Assembly: GCA_024811115.1 (NCBI GenBank)
Contig: JAKOGH010000341.1
Location: 1-64,000 of the forward strand
Length of the DNA: 64,000 bases
DNA from: Terana coerulea
Taxonomy: Eukaryota; Basidiomycota; Agaricomycetes; Polyporales; Phanerochaetaceae
Direction of reading: 5' to 3'
In this document: one piece after another, positions 34,388-45,739 of the stretch
Layout of the letters: each line of letters begins with the position of its first letter
How positions within the stretch are numbered: the first letter of the stretch is position 1
Notes under the pieces: generated by a model
The model's input: only the letters and a program-made list of their open reading frames with translations
What the model was told of the DNA's origin: nothing
Database searches by the model: none
Made by a program: the position numbers and the translations under genes

Positions 34388-36094
34388 ATGTCTAACGAAG
34401 ATGACACGGAAAGGACCCGGCGTTTGCGCACCTCGATCAACGCGCTAGAGCTTGAACTAGCCACTCTGAAACGGGAACTCAACACGCTGGTGCCTACCGC
34501 TCGACTTCCACCCGAACTTTTGGCCGAAGTCTTCTTCTATTGGGCAGCAGAGTGGTATATCACCGGAGCGTCTTCCAGCTTTGGGCCTCGGGACGGGTAC
34601 TATTGCTGGGTGGAGATCGCGCATGTTTGCCATCATTGGCGAAACCTCGCGCTGCAGACGCCGAGACTTTGGTGCGAGTTTATGGCCTGCGACGTGGCGT
34701 TCGTCCAGGAAATGCTCCTGCGCTCGAAGGCGGTTCCACTCAGCGTCAGAGCCCACACCACGCACGATTTCACACCTGCTCTCAAGCTCATATTAGTCGA
34801 ACTACCCCGCATACGCAGCTTGGAGATGTGGTTCGGACACCCCGACTATTACAGTGCGCTCAAGTCCACTGCGCCTAGGCTTGAGTCGCTTACTCTAATA
34901 TATAACTCGTACACTCTACACGCTCAATCCTCATTCCGCATCCCATTACAACACGTCGAAATGCCGAATCTCGCTCGCTTGAACGTCAACGAGTGTTATC
35001 TTCCATGGTCGAACCCGTTGTTCAAGGCGACGCTTACACATTTGACATTCAAGCTGTTAGAACTCAGAATGTACACCGTGTTTTACACTGTGAAGATGGA
35101 AGAGGTCCTCGATGCCTTGGGGAGCATGCAAGTGCTGGTATCCCTTGATCTGGACGGAGTGCTGCCCGAGCCATCGGAATATAGCATCGCACCTTCGCTT
35201 GGTCATACCGTTTCCTTTCCAAGGCTGCAACATTTGCGGCTAACATCCTCCGCTACCGCTATGGCCCATCTCCTCAACCACTCCTCTTTCCCGACACGCG
35301 CTTCAATCGAGCTCAACTGCACCAAGGATCAGACGGTGGACATTTCCGGACTTCTCTCTGCAGTGGCGTCGAAGCTCCTTGGTCAAACCGCTACCGGCCC
35401 CGTCCAGACTCTGAGAACAATGCACTGCACGGACTCGGAGCTTGCTGCTTGGACATTCGATGGGGAGGTTAGCTGGATTTTCGAGTACAAGCATAAGGAG
35501 TTGCCCAAGCCATACATTCGCATCGGTACGAACAGCATTCGCACGGCGACGTTTCTTCCTACGCTCTGTGCAACCCTGCCCGTAAATTCCGTCCGGACGT
35601 TGGTTCATAGCCCGTATGAGTGTTTCTTGGAGCAAGCCGACTGGCTCAGGACACTCGAGATGCTACCCCAGCTTGAGCAGCTTGGCGCAAGCATGGGAGC
35701 CCGACCCGACGTTCACCTAGCTGAAGCACTCCGGGAACCAGTACTGGGCCAAGGCGCACTGAGCGAACAGGTTGCTGTTGGGCGATTGACCTTACCCGCC
35801 CTGAGGACTTTACTGCTCGATGGCGTACGGATGCTCAACATCCAAAATAACAACTTCAGTAACGTCGATACGTCCACCATGTGGACCTACCTCCACATGC
35901 TACGCGAGCGAAGTGATGCAGGTCAGAGGCTCAAGATGCTCTACCTTTACAATTGCCCCAACACCAGTGGCTCGGTCCACGAGAGATTCACGGAGGTTGT
36001 GGACACGGCTGATTGGGATGATACAGAGGAATGGGATATTGATGAAGTTGGTTTAGTGGTGGAAGATGATGAGAGCTCAGACGATGATTTGTAG
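34388..36094 (+). CDS. F-box protein with N-terminal coiled coil and LRR-like region, intact
   Basis: Single open frame of 568 residues. After MSNEDDTERT a coiled coil (LRTSINALELELATLKREL) runs into LNTLVPTARLPPELLAEVF, the F-box, and AHVCHHWRNLALQTPRLW. Leucine-rich strands follow (LTHLTFKLLEL, LVSLDLDGVL, LQHLRLTSS), and the tail is strongly acidic (VEDDESSDDDL). Close in design to the gene at 24932-26741, including LLNHSSFPTRASIELNC against LLNHLSFPTSVTLKLVC, so the two are duplicates. Likely SCF substrate receptor; target unknown. Confidence 0.9.
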   Translation: MSNEDDTERTRRLRTSINALELELATLKRELNTLVPTARLPPELLAEVFFYWAAEWYITGASSSFGPRDGYYCWVEIAHVCHHWRNLALQTPRLWCEFMACDVAFVQEMLLRSKAVPLSVRAHTTHDFTPALKLILVELPRIRSLEMWFGHPDYYSALKSTAPRLESLTLIYNSYTLHAQSSFRIPLQHVEMPNLARLNVNECYLPWSNPLFKATLTHLTFKLLELRMYTVFYTVKMEEVLDALGSMQVLVSLDLDGVLPEPSEYSIAPSLGHTVSFPRLQHLRLTSSATAMAHLLNHSSFPTRASIELNCTKDQTVDISGLLSAVASKLLGQTATGPVQTLRTMHCTDSELAAWTFDGEVSWIFEYKHKELPKPYIRIGTNSIRTATFLPTLCATLPVNSVRTLVHSPYECFLEQADWLRTLEMLPQLEQLGASMGARPDVHLAEALREPVLGQGALSEQVAVGRLTLPALRTLLLDGVRMLNIQNNNFSNVDTSTMWTYLHMLRERSDAGQRLKMLYLYNCPNTSGSVHERFTEVVDTADWDDTEEWDIDEVGLVVEDDESSDDDL

Positions 36095-36952
36095 CATTTA
36101 CGCACGGTTGTTTGGCACTCGATGGATCTTTCCTAGAAGTACTAGATAAAAACATCTGTCTGAGATATCACCAGGGATCTGAGCTCAGGTCGTGCAACCT
36201 ACGTACCACTACGGTGTACCATCCCACTCTCGCTTGGAGTCACAGCGCATCCCTTCATCACAAATCTCGTCATTGCTCCTAAAAAGAGTTAATGAACTCT
36301 TATTCCAGTATTTGTAGCCGCGGCGCAGCCCTACAAGACAAGTAATCGTGTGAAGAGTGGACTTGCGCACACCCAATTGACATTTTCCAAAATGCTAAGA
36401 CAGTTTCATTGCTGAACCAATTTTGCGGGATTGGTCGCAGGTGGACATGCTGCAGGAAAGGACCTTCAAACTTTATAGTACTCAGTACACGGTCTTAGTA
36501 TACGTAGCTTTTTCAAAGGGCGCGCCAGCGCCAGACATGCTCGAGGGCATGTGTAGCATAGGGCATGTTCCCTGCACTTTAAATACAATTTGGAGTAATA
36601 AATTTTTTATTAAAAAAAGACATGCTCGAGGAAATTGTGCATCACGTGATTGCTTCGGCGCGATTGTCGGTCCGGACGGCGGAAACACTGCTTGCCCAAT
36701 CCCACTTTCCACCATGACCTCAGCTCAAGATCAAGTGTTGATGCATCACCACTCAGCTTAACCGCAAATACCAACGGCCGTGTCTGTCGGCCAGCATCGT
36801 CGAAAAAATGCCAGTGTGGGCCAAAAACGTATCTGTCGCTCGATGTCTGGCTGGCGGGGAGAGGATCGTAGTCAACTGGGAAGAAAACGGGACGCTGGAT
36901 GCAACGTGAGTAAATCAACTGGCTATCCTATGCATTTGGTCTAACTGGTGAG
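36095..36952. other. intergenic region with a small A-tailed insertion
   Basis: 3' flank of the intact F-box gene and 5' flank of the next, decayed one. It contains the short insert flanked by 14 bp direct repeats at 36533-36631 and an AT-rich stretch near 36280-36330. No gene. Confidence 0.45.
36533..36631 (+). mobile_element. short A-tailed retroposed insert with 14 bp target-site duplication (candidate)
   Basis: The 14-mer AGACATGCTCGAGG occurs at 36533-36546 and exactly again at 36618-36631. Between the copies lie 71 bp that end in an A-rich run (TTATTAAAAAAA). A direct repeat of this length directly after an A-rich tail is the footprint of LINE-driven retroposition. The insert has no coding capacity; its parent is unknown. 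Confidence 0.5.
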
Positions 36953-38381
36953 TTGGATAAGCCTCGGCTGGTGACTCCTAAGCGGGAGCTCGCAATCCTC
37001 GAATGTCAGAGGAAGTCTCTTGAAGCTGAGAACGAAAGTAACGCCCTCCAGATCATTTCAAAAAGTGCGAAATCAACACGTTTCCCCCTACCTTACGGCT
37101 GTCACCAGGGCTCATCATGGAAGACTTTCCGCACTTCGTTGTGGATTTTCGGTGGCAGCCCGAGGCACATGTTAGGCCGGCAATCCCCATAATCACGGTG
37201 CGGCCTGAATCGGTTCGACTCTCGCCCGTGTCGCATTACTGGAGGTAGATTGCGGTGCATTTGCCGAGGGTGTGGACCACATTTGCCACAGGAGATCTGG
37301 CCTTTACGAAGGAGATACTAATCAGGTCGAAGCAAGCACTGGTGAAGGTCAGCCCCTTGAATACACTCCGACTCAGATTCTGAGCTCGTTTTTGCAGACT
37401 TATCATCTTGCATTCAAGCGATGAGGCTATCATCAAAGACGAGAGCCGGTCAATCTTGCGCTCAGTGGTGCCGCTCCCACATCTCAGCCCGTCAATATCA
37501 ACACCAAGAAGCCTCCGAAGCGGTCGTTGGTGCTTCCCTTCAAAGATGTGGTTATGCCGTCGTTGACTGAGGTGCGAGATTTTTATGTTAATATCATAAA
37601 CACAATTGACTTTAGAGCATAGGTCTAGCTGAGATATGCTCACCTTGCTTCTTGGAAAACTCAAATCTTTTGAGTCTCACTGCGCTTATTTGTGAGATGA
37701 CTGACCTTCTGGGCCATTTGTCTTTCCTGACATCAACATTTTTAAGCTGGCGTGCAGGCCCGAATAGCCTCTGCACATCAACGAAATGGGTTCTACGGTT
37801 GCCTCAAAGATCTGGTCTGCATGCTCCATCCTTTCGGTGTTCTCCACTGAATCTTGACTTGACCCATGGACTGCGTGTTTGGTGGGGAGAATTGAGGTCG
37901 TTCAGTGACCACAAGAACCTGTCCACCCCACTCATCTACATCGCTGTTGTTGGTAACGTGACCAAAAACCAACAGTTCTTCTGCGGGTTACGCGCTCATC
38001 TTCTCATCGAAGGCACCCGCGGGTTGTCATTCTTACCTGGCGTACCCTATTCGGACGTCATCAACAGGCTGCCAGCGTGCCAGGTGATGGCCGACCTGCA
38101 GGAGCTCAGTGCTGGTCAAACTCGAATACATGATACCCACCTGACTGCCTTTCGTGAACGGGTTCCTGCCCTTGAAAAGGCACCGACAAGCCGGACGCAG
38201 CCTATCCTACCGAACCCAACGGTCTTCATGCTATCCGATATACGTGTGCGCAGAGATTCGGACGCCCGAGGCTGGTGAAGATGACGACGACAGCCTTGAT
38301 GACTACGCCGAGGCACTGAAGGCGCGCCAAGAGGTCAAGACGTCAGTTCTAACTGCGGCTCTTACTCCTCAGCTGCATTGA
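36953..38381 (+). pseudogene. F-box/LRR pseudogene
   Basis: Blocks of the plus-strand F-box subfamily follow in order but in different frames: coiled coil (PKRELAILECQRKSLEAENE) near 36968-37030, a degenerate F-box with SPGLIMEDF near 37110, SPVSHYWR near 37222 followed by a stop, then HLPRVWTTFATGDLAFTKEIL near 37260-37322, VMPSLTEVRDF near 37553, and LLGHLSFLTS near 37707. The tail near 38270 is acidic (GEDDDDSLDDY). Stops and frame changes make it non-functional. Confidence 0.75.
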
Positions 38382-38895
38382 CACCTGGCATACTGACATT
38401 GGCTCGCATCGCGGCACCACAAATGAGGTTCTTTAGGATGAGGTTCAGGAGTTGGCAAGTGCAACAGATGCAAAGGATGATATTGACCTGTACGTGTATC
38501 TTAGTGATTTTGTTTTATGGGTAGTGACAAAGCGGCCTTATTCTTTCTTGGCTTTTCCTTGTTTAGTGTGCATACAAACTGTAACTTTGAACCACTCTTG
38601 CTTCCATATCTTGATACGTAGGTGTTGGCCTCTTCATTGTATGCTTGGCTTATACTATAACGCAAGACCAATGGGCATGCTCTACATCTTGGAATGCGGA
38701 ATTCTCTCGAGTGCAATAATGCCTGACTTCCAATGTGGCATAACTGGCGTTGGCGGGCGCCAACACAGACTTGTCTTACCTCCCGCCCTCATCTGGTGTG
38801 CACGCTCAGTTGACTATCAGATCGCATATCCCCATCCGACTAAACAGGTACAGTTACATAGCGAGAGGCTTTGCATTTGAGCTCTGACACTGATC
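38382..38895. other. intergenic region
   Basis: Between two decayed F-box genes; no coding block or repeat recognised. Confidence 0.4.
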
Positions 38896-39400
38896 ATGAA
38901 CCCTACGGCTCAAGGTGCATTTGCATTGTCATCCCATGCAGCTGTAATGAAGAAACGCATAATCCTATCTGATTCTGGCAGCCCGGACGTCACAGCCATG
39001 TGCATGCAGCGCCACGTCATTGAGGCCGCCATTGAAGGACGCCGACAGACCGGCCGACCCATCATTGACCTGCAACGAGAGCTGAACTCCCTCGTCCCAA
39101 TTGCCCGGCTGCCTCCAGAGATCCTCGCCCAAGTCTTTGAACACTACGCACAGCGCTGGTGCATACAGTGCAGCGCTTGGATGGCTATCTGCATTCGTCA
39201 TCCCTGTCAGACTTGGAAGTTGAAGAGGCCTCGCCACTTGAGTACGATCGCGCATGTCAGCCATTTCTGGCGAGACGTTGCACTTCATTCACCTACACTG
39301 TGAGCTGAGATCTGGTACGAAGAGAACGCCATCGCTTTCAGGGAGGTCATCCAGCGATGCAAGAGTGTACCGCTGCACGTAACGGCCTGCTTGCGCGACT

Positions 39401-39419
39401 GTCCCAGCTAGTGATGTGC
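39401..39419 (+). repeat. left target-site duplication and terminal inverted repeat of the hAT element
   Basis: GTCCCAGC (39401-39408) followed by TAGTGATGTGC. The duplication matches 44072-44079 exactly, and the inverted repeat matches the right end over all 11 bases. Confidence 0.93.
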
Positions 39420-42400
39420 CGGCCCGGCTCGGCCTGAAAGCCGCGGCTTCGGCCCAGCTTTCAAAGCTCACGGCTCATCAGCTGACGTGAGCCGGGCTTT
39501 GAGCCGTCATGAGGCCCGGCTCAGGCTTTTCATGGCCTGAGCCGTGGCTTACTAGTAGAGAGACTTGTTGATATGTGTGTATAATCAAGTACAAAGCCTA
39601 TTACTCTTCATCATCATATAACTCCTTGTCTGCGTCGTCTAGTATCGAGTCCCATGGTGCGTCATCATTAGCATTACCTGCGGGACCAACTTCCCCCTCG
39701 ATGCTGTCGGCGTCTTCGAGCTCATCCAATGAAGACGGATCCGGCTCTCGAAACAGGAGGTCTTGACAGATTGCGCACTTGAGGCATTGTAGCGCTTCGA
39801 CGACATCACCTTTGAGCCGGTTGCGGCACTTGCTGATAGTGATCCGCTTGCAAAAAGGCCCGTTCGCTCGAAACAGACGTGGCCATGATAGCAAGGTGGT
39901 CTCGAGCCAACGACGCCCACACTGGATAACGAGCAGCATTGATCTTGAACAACGGAATGAGTGCTGAATATCCCACATTATAGTGAATTACTTACACCCC
40001 ACCACGTAACTGATGACATGCCCTCTGGAACGACTTCCGTCGTCTCAAGGTAACAGCGATAGTCCACCTTCCACGGTGCATTGTCGGCATTGGCATCTAC
40101 AGGCGTAGCGCCATCGTCATCTGACTCAGTGTCAGAGAGTTCTCGCAAGGACTTCTTGGACTTCTTTGCTGCAGTACGTGGTCGCGGAGGTGCAGTCTGC
40201 TCGTTGCCGTACATCTCAGTATATCGTGCACGATACTGAAGCATTAGAGAAATGAGCAATGTCTCTATTGGCATGAAATAACAAAGGCTTACCACAGTCT
40301 CCATGAGTTTCTCAGCCTCATCTTGGAGTGACTTGTCCTAGTGCTTCTTGAAATGGCTGGCCTTTGTCTGAGCAAGGTCTACAAGATTGAATAAAATCAG
40401 ATACAGTGAAACAGTAAAGACACCAGCATAGACTCACACATACTGATGACATAGGCATCAGTGTCACCCGTCTTGTCGTAGTATTCTTCAATTTTGCTAG
40501 TTCCTGCCTGAAGCGCATTGCTGTAGTGGGCATAGCGAGCCTTCTCTGCACGTGTTGACCATGCTCGATGGAGTCCTTCAAGTGCAGGGATGGCATTCTG
40601 TAGACAAGGGCTACTCTCAGATGAGAAAGCCTGTTGCTGCGAGTCTGCATGCTATGTTACACATTAGTTGAGAAGAGGAGTACATCTGATATGACTTACT
40701 GCCAAAAGCTGAACAAATCCATCTGCTCGGGCCCATTCTTCATCAGTGAGTCGAAGTGCGGCAAGCTTTTTGCTTCTCCTGGTCCTTCTCCTCAAGGACC
40801 ATCTCGACCACAAATCGATCAACATGCTACTTACAAAAGTTAGCGGCAACATCAGGTACAACGTCAAGGGCTGGTAGCACAAACCCTTCTATCTGTCAAT
40901 GCTCGGTCACACATGACATATGTTGACGACCATCGAACCTTCATGTCAAGCAGCAATTGGTGTGGGGTCTCTGCACCATGCTGCCTCTGGATAGTGAGAT
41001 ATAGTTCCTTGCGCTTTGCTGAAGAGCGCTCTTACAATTCAGAGATTAGACAGTCAGATTCATTGTGAGGAATGAATGCGTACCTTCACACAAATTGCAC
41101 GGATCAAGCCAACCTCATCTCGTATAGCCTTTGGGTCTTCTGCAGTGGTTGGTACATGCTTCTCAGGATTTTCGGGGTCAAAGTGCGTAGCCTTGGAGTA
41201 CGTAGTCATGAAGGCTTGTGTTACCAGGTTGATGACATGTGCAATGCAACTAGAGCATGATTTAGTCAACCAGCTGCCTTTACAATGAGTCTATTGACAT
41301 ACCCGATTCAGCCCTTCGTGTAATCCCAATCATAGTTGTGGTGCTTCTTGAGCAACCGTGCGAACTCCTTCAACATCGTGCCGTTATTCTTTGCGTTGTC
41401 ACAGGTAACATGCCCAATCTAAGCCAATAATTAGTAAGGGCTGTAGGGATATTGAAGAAGGAACATACCTGCTTGGCAATTCCGAGTCGATTTACAACCA
41501 TGTAAAGCGCCTGACCAAGCCGCCTCCCATTGTGCGAATTGTTGAGAGCGCGTGAAGCCTCCAAGGGCATTCTGAAGTGCCCACTGTCCTTCAGTGACAT
41601 CTTCAATGAAATGAAGTGTAGTTGTGGAGTACGCGTCAATGCTGCTCGCTTGCCAGCCGTCGGTTGTCAGGTTAATCTTGCCCTTGACTGTCGGACCCTG
41701 CCCAGCAATCATAAGTATTAAAAGCCAAGTAGAACGCACTGACTTACGTTGAGTTTCTCCCAAAGATCCCGCATGTATGCCTTGAACATAGTGATGATCT
41801 CCGCTCGTGCTACCTTGCGCGAAGGTATCTCGACACCGTCGCATGCACGAGATGCAATATCAATCATCTTGATGAAAGACGGGTGCTCAAAAGCTTGAAG
41901 GGGCTGTGTACATATATAATTATTAGTTACCAGCTTTGTATATATCCAAGCACGTACCTGGCCTGTGGCAATAAGCCATTCAATAGCCGCACGTCGGAAG
42001 ACTTCATGCGAGTACTGAATGACACGCTCCTTCGTCGGCATCTCTTGGAGATGGCTATCAAGATTTGTCTGTCGAACCTTCTCTGCCTCCATGGCAGTCT
42101 TGCGTCTCTTGCAATCCTTAGGAAGCATCGACTGAAAGTCGGGATTTTCCCGAGCCATTTGCGATAGGCAGCCTGTTCGCCGGTGAGTGAAATACATCCA
42201 ACATGGGAAGTAGTCTGATGCATACCTCGTGCATAGACTCCATATGCCGCCGCAACGACGAAACCTCATAGTTGATTGTTGCACTGCAAGGACTAATATC
42301 AGCACTAAACTGTCAGTAGCATGCGATATGCACATACCGGCATAACTTGCAGTTGCGATGTGGCCCGACCTTACCACTAGAGGAGCTTGTAGTGTTGTAC

Positions 42401-44071
42401 TTCTGACCAAAGAAGTTGTCGCAGTCTTTCGTGCGAGACTTCCGGGACCGCTGACTCCTCAGCGCCGATGTCCTAGACCTCGATATCAACAAGGAAACCA
42501 TCCTTGTCGACGTTGTCTTCAGCAGCAGTAGGCTTTGGCCTCTTGTGAGGACGCTCTGTTGCACGTTAGTCAAATATAATAGCCACCAGGATAGCACAAC
42601 GTACTCTTCGTAGGTTTCTTTTACGGCGCTTCAGAACGGCCGGACTCGCTCACATTCGACTCAGAGGCTGTGTCGACGCGCTCTGCATGATCGCTCTCCT
42701 CAGAGTCACTCAAGACTACAAGGGCATTGCGTTTTCCTAAAACATAGTAAGTCGCAGCTAACATTGGTCAATGTACTTATATACATACGTTTGGACAGGG
42801 CAGCAGGGCTGGAGACGGCATCGTCGTCCTCAACACTTATCACGGCGGGCCTTTCTGATGCAGAGGGACGTTTTCCGTGACCGCGTTCGATGATTGCTGG
42901 CCGGGAGCCGCAGTCTCGGTGGTTGGCTGGTTGTCGCTCTCGGCGGTAGCATCATTAGTTGTCTTCTTCTTCTGCCGACCAGTTGGCTTCGGGTGCGGCT
43001 CAGGCTGAGATGCTTGTCGCTGGCGTTGTTGCTCGCGATGGTCGTCGAGGCTCTTCTGGTGCGTCTGAATAGCAGGCACTGCATCATTCCCAGGGTCGGC
43101 GAGCTTCAGTGCGGGAACTCGAACTCGATTAGAGCGCTGAACTTGAGCTTGAACGTCGTTCTCGGGGACTGCCATGAGCGTGGGGGTCAAAATTTCCTTT
43201 CACAGAAGGTGCGCGTCACTTCGGTTTTGATGCCTCAGACCGTTTCCTATTGTGGCTGAGCAACTATACAGTTTGAATGGCTAATCTAATATGACAATCG
43301 AGCTACTTGAAGCCAGCGGCCTGACGGCTCGGTCAAGCCCAGCTTGGGCTCAAGCCGGACTTTGGGCCCTGCTCAGAAAGTCCGGCCGGCTGGGTCTCCC
43401 GTTCGCGAACATGTCCCGAACGTGTTCGCGAACAGCCGCCTCAATCTAGTGGCCAGCCGTGACAATGATATTTGCCATGCGTGACCCGCTTTTGTTTGCT
43501 CCTCGGCCATTTTGGGCAGTCGCATACAGTTTGGCGCTGCCTGCAAAATCCCTCGGGCGTGCGAATCTCGACATTCACCGCTTTGCCAAGCCCGCTGACG
43601 CACATAAAATCTACCAAATCTACCTCAGATATTCATCAGTGTACTGTACCGAGACCGCGGTGCTTGACATGCCGCATTCAGACAAGGTGGCCACTTACAC
43701 TGTATATAGTACTTAAGGGCGGCCGGGCTACAAGTACTGTGAGAGCGATCACTGGATTAATACAACTGAATACTATGGGGCGGCCGGCAGTATAGTGCAT
43801 TACTTACCGGGGAACAAAGCGAGTGTACTTAATGAGTACTGGTCATTGGCCTTAAGAGGCCCTAGTCACGACAATAGGTCACGGTGACAGCCGCCGCAAT
43901 ATTCGTCACCCTTGTTCGCCGAACGTGTTCGAACGTGTTCGCCGAACAAACCTCCCAGCCGTCCGGACGTTCTCGCCCTGCTCAGCCGTTGCTCAAAGCC
44001 CGGCTTAAGACGGCTCGGCAAGGCCCGGCTTTGACGGCTTGACGGCTTGAGGCCGGGCTTGCACATCACTA
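39409..44071. mobile_element. hAT-superfamily DNA transposon, 4663 bp
   Basis: Ends are perfect 11 bp inverted repeats: TAGTGATGTGC at 39409-39419 and its reverse complement at 44061-44071. They are flanked by an exact 8 bp target duplication, GTCCCAGC, at 39401-39408 and 44072-44079, the length expected for hAT. Both subterminal regions are packed with GGCCCGGCTT/AAGCCGGGC-type motifs in both orientations (39419-39545 and 43320-43400, 43990-44060), likely transposase-binding sites. A transposase gene fills 39601-43175 on the minus strand. Perfect ends and duplication imply a fairly recent insertion compared with the decay of its host gene. Confidence 0.93.
39601..43175 (-). pseudogene. hAT transposase gene, multi-exon with frame breaks
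   Basis: The ATG at 43175 opens a Gln/Pro/Lys-rich N-terminus. A BED-like zinc region follows (CDNFFG, HRNCKLC, then LRRHMESMH). Then come KVARAEIITMFKAYM and NLTTDGWQASSIDAYST, carrying the first catalytic aspartate region; HNGRRLGQAL; CIAHVINLVTQAF with the CxxH of the hAT insertion domain; and a C-terminal hATC dimerisation region with YPVWASLARDHLAIMATSVSSERAF, ending in the acidic KELYDDEE. Several introns of 50-70 bp are visible. One-base slips near 42856 and 39850 break the frame, so autonomy is doubtful unless they are sequence errors. Superfamily assignment is secure from these motifs and the ends of the element. Confidence 0.88.
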
Positions 44072-44079
44072 GTCCCAGC
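44061..44079 (-). repeat. right terminal inverted repeat and target-site duplication of the hAT element
   Basis: GCACATCACTA (44061-44071) followed by GTCCCAGC (44072-44079). Mirror of the left end. Confidence 0.93.
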
Positions 44080-45502
44080 CAAGAAGCTTTCGACACCGTT
44101 CTCAAAGATCCGGCCCCGATTGAACATCTCAGTATAACGGTGGAGTGGCCACCAGAATGGCTGCGGCGGCAAGACAATGATATCCCCAACCTCTCTGTGC
44201 CCACGTTGCGATCCCTTTCACTGACGAATGCTCTTCGTTCACCGGGCGGCTATTGCACAACTCATAAAACGACGACTTGTGCTTCCCTTTCAGCAGCTGG
44301 ACTGTCCCAATCTAATCAAATTGGAGCCCATGGACTATCAGTCATTTCAATGGTCCTGCCACATGTCCACCTCTTCCCTTACTTGCTTGACTGTCACTCG
44401 ATCCTAATTCTCCTCCTTTGCCTTAAGAGGCAACGAGCTTCGCATCAATTCGGAACGAGTTGGATGGGATGCTTCACTTGGAGAGATTACATCTTGAGCA
44501 CATTCTCAGGGAGCTTCCAGTTAATGACTCGCCGACGCTGGCCCGAGTAGTACCTTTGCCCAACCTTTGCTCGCTCAACATCATGGCCTGTGTCCGAAGC
44601 CTCACTTATTTCCTGCATTCCCTTTCCTTTCCTTCAACTACTACCCTTGTGCTTACTCCTCTGTGGGAGGAGCCGGAGGACTTTCCTCTGTTGCTATCAG
44701 CAATTTCATTTGAAGCTCGCGAACAGAGACGGAGGTTTTTGACAGCGGACACGGCTTGAAATCATTTCGCCTTTCCGGCTGTAATCTCCAGGCCCTGGAA
44801 GGGCCAGTATACCATACAGCATCTGATACGCAATCCGCCAGAGTCTACGCTGAGGATCTTGTTCGACGACTTCTGCGACATCCAATTGCAGAAGGCAGCC
44901 TTCAATGCCGCTGGCCGAGCACTTCCCTCGCTTCGCAACTTTGTGCAAACCCTCTTCTGCGATGCCGACTCTATCGTCACACAACTGGAGGAAGCCGACT
45001 GGCGTGCTATGTGCGTGTCGCTGCCGGACCTTTGGGAGCTTGGTGTGCGACGGATCTACCCCTGGCGGGCGGGCGTGCCTGTTTCGGCGATACTCAAGTG
45101 CACGCAGGACACTATCTGTGGCGTGCCTCCTGTGCCGCTGCTTGACACTCTCGTAATGGATGGCATGAATATGCAGTACAGTCCTATCTCCAAGCCACCC
45201 CGGGCGGCGAATGCTGGGACGAAATGTTTGTGGTGCACAAAGAAATGCTCCGTGGCCGTCAAGTGGCAGGCTATCAGCTAAGGAAACTAGTCCTTGCGCG
45301 GACGAGAAACCTCGGCAAAGATGATGCTGATCAATTCAAGGAACTGGCGACTGAGCTTGAATGGGATGCGAAAGAGAGCTGGGACATAGTAAGGAGCACT
45401 GGTCACGATGATGAAAGAGATGCAAAACTATTAATCAAGAAGAATTCAAGAAGCGAGCACGGGTTAGGAAGTAAAGGAATGGACCTCTTTACGATAGTAT
45501 GA

Positions 45503-45739
45503 TGCATGTTGTATAGTTCGTACAAGGGTTCTGGGATGGTTCTAAGCCGGCGAGACCCAATCAAATCACTCAACGGGCGGCGAACGCTATCGTGGCGCTT
45601 TAGGCGCTAAGCGGCTTCCCTCCTGCCCTCATGCACACGACGGTTCATTCAGTCGTCTCACAGGTCATACAATTCAGTCAAACAAGGACACTGTAGGCAG
45701 ATCTCGAAAGACGTTGACATTCGAGACTCGTTGTCGAAT
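45503..45739. other. spacer between two F-box pseudogenes
   Basis: 237 bp without coding potential; presumed promoter of the following F-box pseudogene. Confidence 0.4.

Larger units (their letters stand above)
38896..45502 (+). pseudogene. F-box/LRR pseudogene split by a hAT transposon
   Basis: The 5' part (38896-39408) begins with a leader, a coiled coil and LNSLVPIARLPPEILAQVF, the F-box, then AHVSHFWRDVALHSPTL followed by an in-frame stop at about 39301. The 3' part (44072-45502) resumes at the same codon: RDCPS on the left continues as SQEAFDTVLKDPAPIEHLS on the right once the 8 bp duplication is counted once. The 3' part keeps subfamily phrases (LPNLCSLNIMACVRSLTYFLHS, LEEADWRAMCVSLPDLWELG, DADQFKELATELEWDAKESWD) but changes frame several times. 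It was therefore interrupted by 4.66 kb of transposon and has decayed further. Confidence 0.85.
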
